Origin: CBDFHF01 sp965247565
GTDB taxonomy: Bacteria; Pseudomonadota; Gammaproteobacteria; Methylococcales; Methylomonadaceae
DNA length: 64,000 bases
Direction: 5' to 3'
NCBI GenBank assembly: GCA_965247565.1
Contig: CBDFHF010000003.1
Coordinates: 186,001-250,000, forward strand
Below are positions 60,216 to 64,000 of the stretch, piece after piece. Under the pieces are notes generated by a model, which was not told where the DNA came from, did no database searches, and saw nothing but the letters and a program-made list of their open reading frames with translations. The position numbers and the translations under genes are program-made. Position 1 is the stretch's first letter, and each line of letters starts with the position of its first letter.

Positions 60216-60901
60216 ACAAGACGCCCCGCAGATAATTTGATGGTACGTTGACAACGGTTTGCCAGGGATTGATCGTGCGTAACCAGAATTAAGGTGGTTT
60301 GATTCTCTTGGTTAAGCTCGAATAACAGTTCGATAATATGAGCGCCGCTTTTACTGTCTAAATTACCGGTGGGCTCATCGGCAAACAAAATCGCTGGCTT
60401 GGTTACAAAGGCTCTGGCTAAAGCCACACGCTGTTGTTCGCCGCCGGACAATTGTTTGGGGGTGTGCGATAAACGATGCGATAAGCCCACACGATCCAAT
60501 AACGCAACCGCCAAGTTTTTAGCATTAACATTACCGCTTAACTCCAACGGCAACATAACGTTTTCTAATGCGGTTAATCCGGGTAGTAATTGGAAAGATT
60601 GAAATACAAAGCCAATCAGGGCATTGCGTATTGAAGCTCGCCCATCTTCATTCATCGTGGTTATGGATTGCCCGTTCAGAAAGATGGAGCCGGAGGTCGG
60701 CGTATCCAAGCCGGCCAACAGACTAATCAGGGTAGATTTACCCGAACCGGACTCGCCAACAATGGCAATACTCTCACCCGATTTGATTATCAAATCTACC
60801 GATGCCAAGATATGCAACCGTCCTTCGGAAGTGATGACTGATTTGCCCAAGTTTTCTGTACTGATAATGCTATTTTTTAATGTATCTGATTGAGTTTGCA
60901 T
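60212..60901 (-). CDS. ABC transporter ATP-binding protein YbbA
   Basis: A 229-residue ATPase of the LolD/MacB class. Walker A GESGSGKST is near residue 50, the Q-loop FQSFQLLPGLTALENVMLP follows, then the signature LSGGEQQRVALARAF and Walker B ILFADEPTGNLD. It pairs with the overlapping permease gene and shares a one-base gap with the divergent tesA start. Confidence 0.95.
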   Translation of the reverse strand: MQTQSDTLKNSIISTENLGKSVITSEGRLHILASVDLIIKSGESIAIVGESGSGKSTLISLLAGLDTPTSGSIFLNGQSITTMNEDGRASIRNALIGFVFQSFQLLPGLTALENVMLPLELSGNVNAKNLAVALLDRVGLSHRLSHTPKQLSGGEQQRVALARAFVTKPAILFADEPTGNLDSKSGAHIIELLFELNQENQTTLILVTHDQSLANRCQRTIKLSAGRLV

Positions 60902-60902
60902 A

Positions 60903-61505
60903 ATGCCTAGATTGATTTTTGCTGTAGTAATTTTATTGTTATCGAGTGCCGCCTCGGCGAAATCGATAGTGGTTTTGGGTGATAGTATCAGTGCTGGTTA
61001 TGGAATTGAAGTCGCCCAGGGTTGGGTGGCGTTACTACAAGACAGGTTGACCAAACAGCCGGGCAATTGGTTCATCCATAATGAAAGTATCAGTGGTGAC
61101 ACCAGCGCCGGTGGTTTGGCCAGAGTTGAACAAGTTTTAAAAAAACATAAACCGGATGTATTGTTATTGGAATTAGGTGCCAATGATGGCTTGCGTGGCT
61201 TACCGCCGGCCATGATGAAAAGTAACCTGACTGAAATCATTCATCGTGCAAAAAAATCCGGCGCACAAGTATTATTGCTGGGCATGAAAATCCCGCCAAA
61301 TTACGGTAAGCGATACATCGACATGTTCTATACTACCTACCCAGAATTAGCCACCCATTTAGATATACCGCTCATGCCTTTTTTGTTGGACGGGATTGCA
61401 CTAGATAACACGCTCATGCAACAAGACGGATTACACCCAAATGCCAAAGCGCAGCCAATAATAGCCGACAAAGTTTGGCCGTATTTATTGCCGTTACTAA
61501 AATAA
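60903..61505 (+). CDS. tesA: Periplasmic acyl-CoA thioesterase/lysophospholipase TesA
   Basis: A 200-residue SGNH hydrolase with signal peptide (to about 19, ASA). Block I is VVLGDSISAGYG (catalytic Ser), then the Gly, block III GANDGLRG (Asn) and block V DGLHPNAKA (Asp and His). It hydrolyses esters, thioesters and lysophospholipids in the periplasm. Divergent from ybbA with almost no gap, so the two start regions overlap. Confidence 0.95.
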   Translation: MPRLIFAVVILLLSSAASAKSIVVLGDSISAGYGIEVAQGWVALLQDRLTKQPGNWFIHNESISGDTSAGGLARVEQVLKKHKPDVLLLELGANDGLRGLPPAMMKSNLTEIIHRAKKSGAQVLLLGMKIPPNYGKRYIDMFYTTYPELATHLDIPLMPFLLDGIALDNTLMQQDGLHPNAKAQPIIADKVWPYLLPLLK

Positions 61506-61533
61506 CAATACAATTATATATAAGGAATTCCCT

Positions 61534-61962
61534 ATGCGATTACTGACACTGGAAAAAGCCAATAGAATGATTCAAGTGACCATTCAAAAAGCCAGAGAAC
61601 TCAATTTGGCACCACTAACTGTGGTTGTTTTAGATTCATCCGGTCACTTAAAAGCCATGCAAAGAGAAGATGGTGCCACCATGATCCGTCAGGAGATTGC
61701 TACCGCAAAGGCCTGGGGTGCAGTCAACATGGGTATTTCTTCAAGAAGTTTGGCTTTAGTTGCTGAGCAGCGACGCGACTTTATGAACGCCTTGATTGGC
61801 TTGGCCGATGGTAAAATCATGCCAGTGCCGGGCGGGGTTTTAATTCGCGATATCGATAACAATATCATAGGCGCGGTAGGTATCAGCGGTGATGTGTCAG
61901 ATCAGGATGAACGCTGTGCGATTATAGGGATCGAATCGGTGGGATTTGTTGCGGGCGTTTAA
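61534..61962 (+). CDS. GlcG/HbpS-family heme-binding-type protein
   Basis: A 142-residue protein of the GlcG/HbpS (DUF336) fold: VTIQKARELNLAPLTVVVLDSSGHLKAMQREDGA, then PVPGGVLIRD and GAVGISGDVSDQDE. The family binds heme or cobalamin or acts as chaperone in extracellular sensing; here there is no signal peptide, so it may be cytoplasmic. A strong AAGGAA ribosome site precedes the ATG. Downstream of tesA by 28 bases; co-transcription possible. Confidence 0.88.
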   Translation: MRLLTLEKANRMIQVTIQKARELNLAPLTVVVLDSSGHLKAMQREDGATMIRQEIATAKAWGAVNMGISSRSLALVAEQRRDFMNALIGLADGKIMPVPGGVLIRDIDNNIIGAVGISGDVSDQDERCAIIGIESVGFVAGV

Positions 61963-61995
61963 AAGTTATAAAGCACTGATTCGCTAATAAAGTGC

Positions 61996-62026
61996 AAGTT
62001 ACGCGTTGACGGTCAATGCGTAACTT
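61996..62026. terminator. Long hairpin between convergent genes
   Basis: AAGTTACGCGTTGA (61996-62009) with TCAATGCGTAACTT (62013-62026): 14 pairs including one G-U, loop CGG. It lies between the GlcG-like gene and the FtsX-type permease, both ending here; probably a bidirectional terminator although T-tracts are weak. Confidence 0.7.
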
Positions 62027-62028
62027 CG

Positions 62029-64000
62029 TTACTGCCCTAAACATTCATGTACCGTTAGTAATGCCGCTTTACGTGCTGGCCAGAGCGACGCTAACCACAC
62101 TAACGTTAGCACAATTATCAGCCAGTAGCCGACAGCCATTTGATCGAATGCAAAGTCCAGCTGCATACCAAACATGGTTTTGCCTAATTCTCTAGCAACG
62201 GGAGCTGCCGCGAAATAAGCAAGCGGCACACTGAACAGCCAGGCAACCATACCGTGCAGAAAACCTTCCAATAAAAACAATCGAAAGATAGTATTGGATG
62301 GCGCTCCGATAGCACGTAGTACCCCGATTTCGCGAGTGCGCTGCAAGACGCCAATTGCCAGCGTACCAGAAAGACCAATGCCGCCAACCGATGCGATCAA
62401 TGCAGCTAATCCGAATAAAGTAGCAATCACCGGCTGAAACTGATTACGGAGGAATTGGCGCTGTTCCAGTTTAGCGATAGTATTGTATACATCGAGCTGT
62501 ATGCCATTGTCCTGACATAGTTGTTTCAATAACTTTAGATAGTCGGCTTCTTCGGTAAAGTGAGTGACTTGCGCCCCAAGCATTGCAAAAGAGGCGTTTT
62601 TGTAGTTTTTGGTGATGTTACGCACGGTCTCTATCGGTGCGTAAACCGGTTCGACAGCATAATTGCTGCCGGCCAACCAGCGGTATAAGCCTATAACTTG
62701 CCAGGTCTGGCTTTCATTACCTAGATGAATATCCAGATTATCGCCCACCTTGATTCCACTCATTTGTGCTGTTTCAGCACTGAGCACAATAACTTGTTGC
62801 CCAGCATCCGAGCTTTGCAACCAACGTCCTGATTCAACCAATGGTCGATACATCGAAGTTGTCGCTGGCATAGCGAGCAACTGTATGCCCAAGCTACCGT
62901 TTTGTCTTAACATTGTGCCTTGCTTAGCTACCTCAATGGGAAGGCGTTGCCAAAGCTCGATACTTTTCGTCGTAGCTACCGATTTAGCCAAATCCATAAC
63001 TTTTTGTGCTGGCTGATCTGTATTAAAGCTCAACCGAACTGAATATCGACTGCGAGCCATTTCGTTGTCTAGGGTCAAGTTAACCGACGCGATCAAGCTC
63101 ATGAGAATTAAGAACACAACCCCTGCAATAATTAACACAACCTGGGTTAGCAGTAGTCGGCCTTTCCGGCGAAATAAATTACCCAAGGCTGCAGCATGCA
63201 AGGTAGAAAGAAAGCTTTCCCCAAAGCGTTCAACCCAAACATCAAAGCGATTATTGCCAAAATCGCCGCCCAGTCCATACCTGGAGATTGCTTCCCGAAC
63301 ATTCATTAGCGAGCCGAGCAAAATCGGACCGAGTGCGGCTAATAGAGGGGTAAATAATCCACCAAGCACCATAAAATAAATTGCTCTGGGTGAGTAACTA
63401 AAACTGCTGCACTCGATGTTAAACAATGCTAACAATTTGCAGGAGCTGATATGGGCGGCAACAAGACTTAGTGGCAATGCCAAGATGACCGCAGTGAGTG
63501 CCACAAGAAAAATTTCAATAAGATAAATTTTGGCGATGGCCCAGCTTTTGGCTCCTAAAGACTTCATTATCCCAATTTGGTTGGTTTGCTGGGCAATATG
63601 AGCGGACACCGTATTCACAATAAGCACGCAAGCCAATGCTAGCGATGCCAAGGCCATTAAGCGTAATACTCCATTAATTCCGGCAAAAAATGGTCGTCCC
63701 CAGTGTTTTTCTGGTTCTTGCAGCAAAGTGGCATTAACTGCAACGTTATTGTGGCTCAAAATTGTGCGTATTTCCCGAGCAATAGCGTTTGCTTGGTCGG
63801 TACTGTAGGGCGGTTTTATTTGTACCAGTAATTGCCTGAAACTATTCGGTTTTACCCCGAAGTACCCAGCGAATGAAGTGTTTGCGAAAAAATGTACTTG
63901 CCCGCCGAAACTGGGGGGTTTAACAAATGGGTGGCGAACGATTGCAGTAATCGGCAATGTTTTTGTACCGATATTGGTTTCAAATTCTACACGAGCTCCT
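62029..64000 (-). CDS. FtsX-family ABC transporter permease, 5' end outside the window
   Basis: The frame is open from the stop at 62029 to the window end, at least 656 codons. It carries two MacB/FtsX-type membrane sections: LASLALACVLIVNTVSAHIAQQTNQIGIMKSLGAK followed by helices, and later LFGLAALIASVGGIGLSGTLAIGVLQRTREIGVLRAIGAP followed by final helices. Such 8-10 helix permeases work with a LolD/MacB-like ATPase, which should lie upstream beyond the edge. The start codon is not visible. Substrate unknown, lipoprotein or lipid extrusion being typical. Confidence 0.9.
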   Translation of the reverse strand, partial: GARVEFETNIGTKTLPITAIVRHPFVKPPSFGGQVHFFANTSFAGYFGVKPNSFRQLLVQIKPPYSTDQANAIAREIRTILSHNNVAVNATLLQEPEKHWGRPFFAGINGVLRLMALASLALACVLIVNTVSAHIAQQTNQIGIMKSLGAKSWAIAKIYLIEIFLVALTAVILALPLSLVAAHISSCKLLALFNIECSSFSYSPRAIYFMVLGGLFTPLLAALGPILLGSLMNVREAISRYGLGGDFGNNRFDVWVERFGESFLSTLHAAALGNLFRRKGRLLLTQVVLIIAGVVFLILMSLIASVNLTLDNEMARSRYSVRLSFNTDQPAQKVMDLAKSVATTKSIELWQRLPIEVAKQGTMLRQNGSLGIQLLAMPATTSMYRPLVESGRWLQSSDAGQQVIVLSAETAQMSGIKVGDNLDIHLGNESQTWQVIGLYRWLAGSNYAVEPVYAPIETVRNITKNYKNASFAMLGAQVTHFTEEADYLKLLKQLCQDNGIQLDVYNTIAKLEQRQFLRNQFQPVIATLFGLAALIASVGGIGLSGTLAIGVLQRTREIGVLRAIGAPSNTIFRLFLLEGFLHGMVAWLFSVPLAYFAAAPVARELGKTMFGMQLDFAFDQMAVGYWLIIVLTLVWLASLWPARKAALLTVHECLGQ

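Overview
This window looks like chromosomal DNA of a Gram-negative gammaproteobacterium. The evidence is LptD and SurA for outer-membrane biogenesis, AmgK and MurU for peptidoglycan recycling, an Fnr with the 4Fe-4S cysteine set, PilT/PilU, a TesA/YbbA/YbbP group, RNase D and SelO. Two secreted proteins carry PEP-CTERM sorting signals, so an exosortase should be encoded elsewhere. The overall mix would fit a Methylococcales-type organism, but that is a tentative guess, not something the sequence proves.

Layout. 1-2.5 kb: a leftward group (Cys-rich small protein, DhaL, an edge-truncated unknown) diverges from a PfkB sugar kinase. 2.9-6.3 kb: a PEP-CTERM protein, an exported Pro-rich protein, dodecin, murU-amgK. 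6.4-13.8 kb: lptD-surA, a stand-alone protein resembling the tail of DeaD RNA helicases, a glyoxalase-II-like hydrolase, rnd and a NUDIX hydrolase. 13.9-24.7 kb: an OmpA-domain protein, fnr, a 38-residue lipoprotein too short for usual gene calling, a PilZ-like protein, cinA with a decayed second domain, an AEC transporter, pyrF, a TauE/SafE-like membrane protein, a sensorless sigma-54 activator and an SBP-PAS-GGDEF protein with a decayed GGDEF motif.

25.0-33.3 kb is an accessory island: a type I restriction-modification system (hsdM, hsdS, hsdR) colonised by other elements. hsdM carries an in-frame DUF559 nuclease-like domain flanked on both sides by pairs of GC-rich palindromes. A REP-associated tyrosine transposase bracketed by inverted REP pairs sits between hsdS and a RhuM-Fic gene, which itself overlaps hsdR.

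33.5-38 kb: selO, a PEP-CTERM gene preceded by a probable GEMM/c-di-GMP-I-type riboswitch, and a HerA/DUF853 ATPase. 38.1-43.0 kb is the most unusual locus, an RNA-repair cluster. RtcR (sigma-54 activator) diverges from rtcB, which has a strong -24/-12 promoter. rtcB is followed by about 730 nt of non-coding, highly structured sequence with two CCA-ending tRNA-like elements, then a slipin/SPFH gene. No rtcA is present. The first tRNA-like element encloses about 170 nt and the second has an expanded anticodon loop, so neither looks able to decode.

43.2-64 kb is mostly housekeeping: a DUF6763-like acidic protein, a P-loop protein, metA, guanine deaminase, gamma carbonic anhydrase-like protein, SemiSWEET, fbp, a YhiN flavoprotein, a lytic transglycosylase, pilU/pilT, YggS, a secreted DUF11 protein, a prohibitin-type SPFH protein, a glycine-zipper lipoprotein, ybbP/ybbA diverging from tesA, a GlcG-like protein and an edge-truncated FtsX-type permease.
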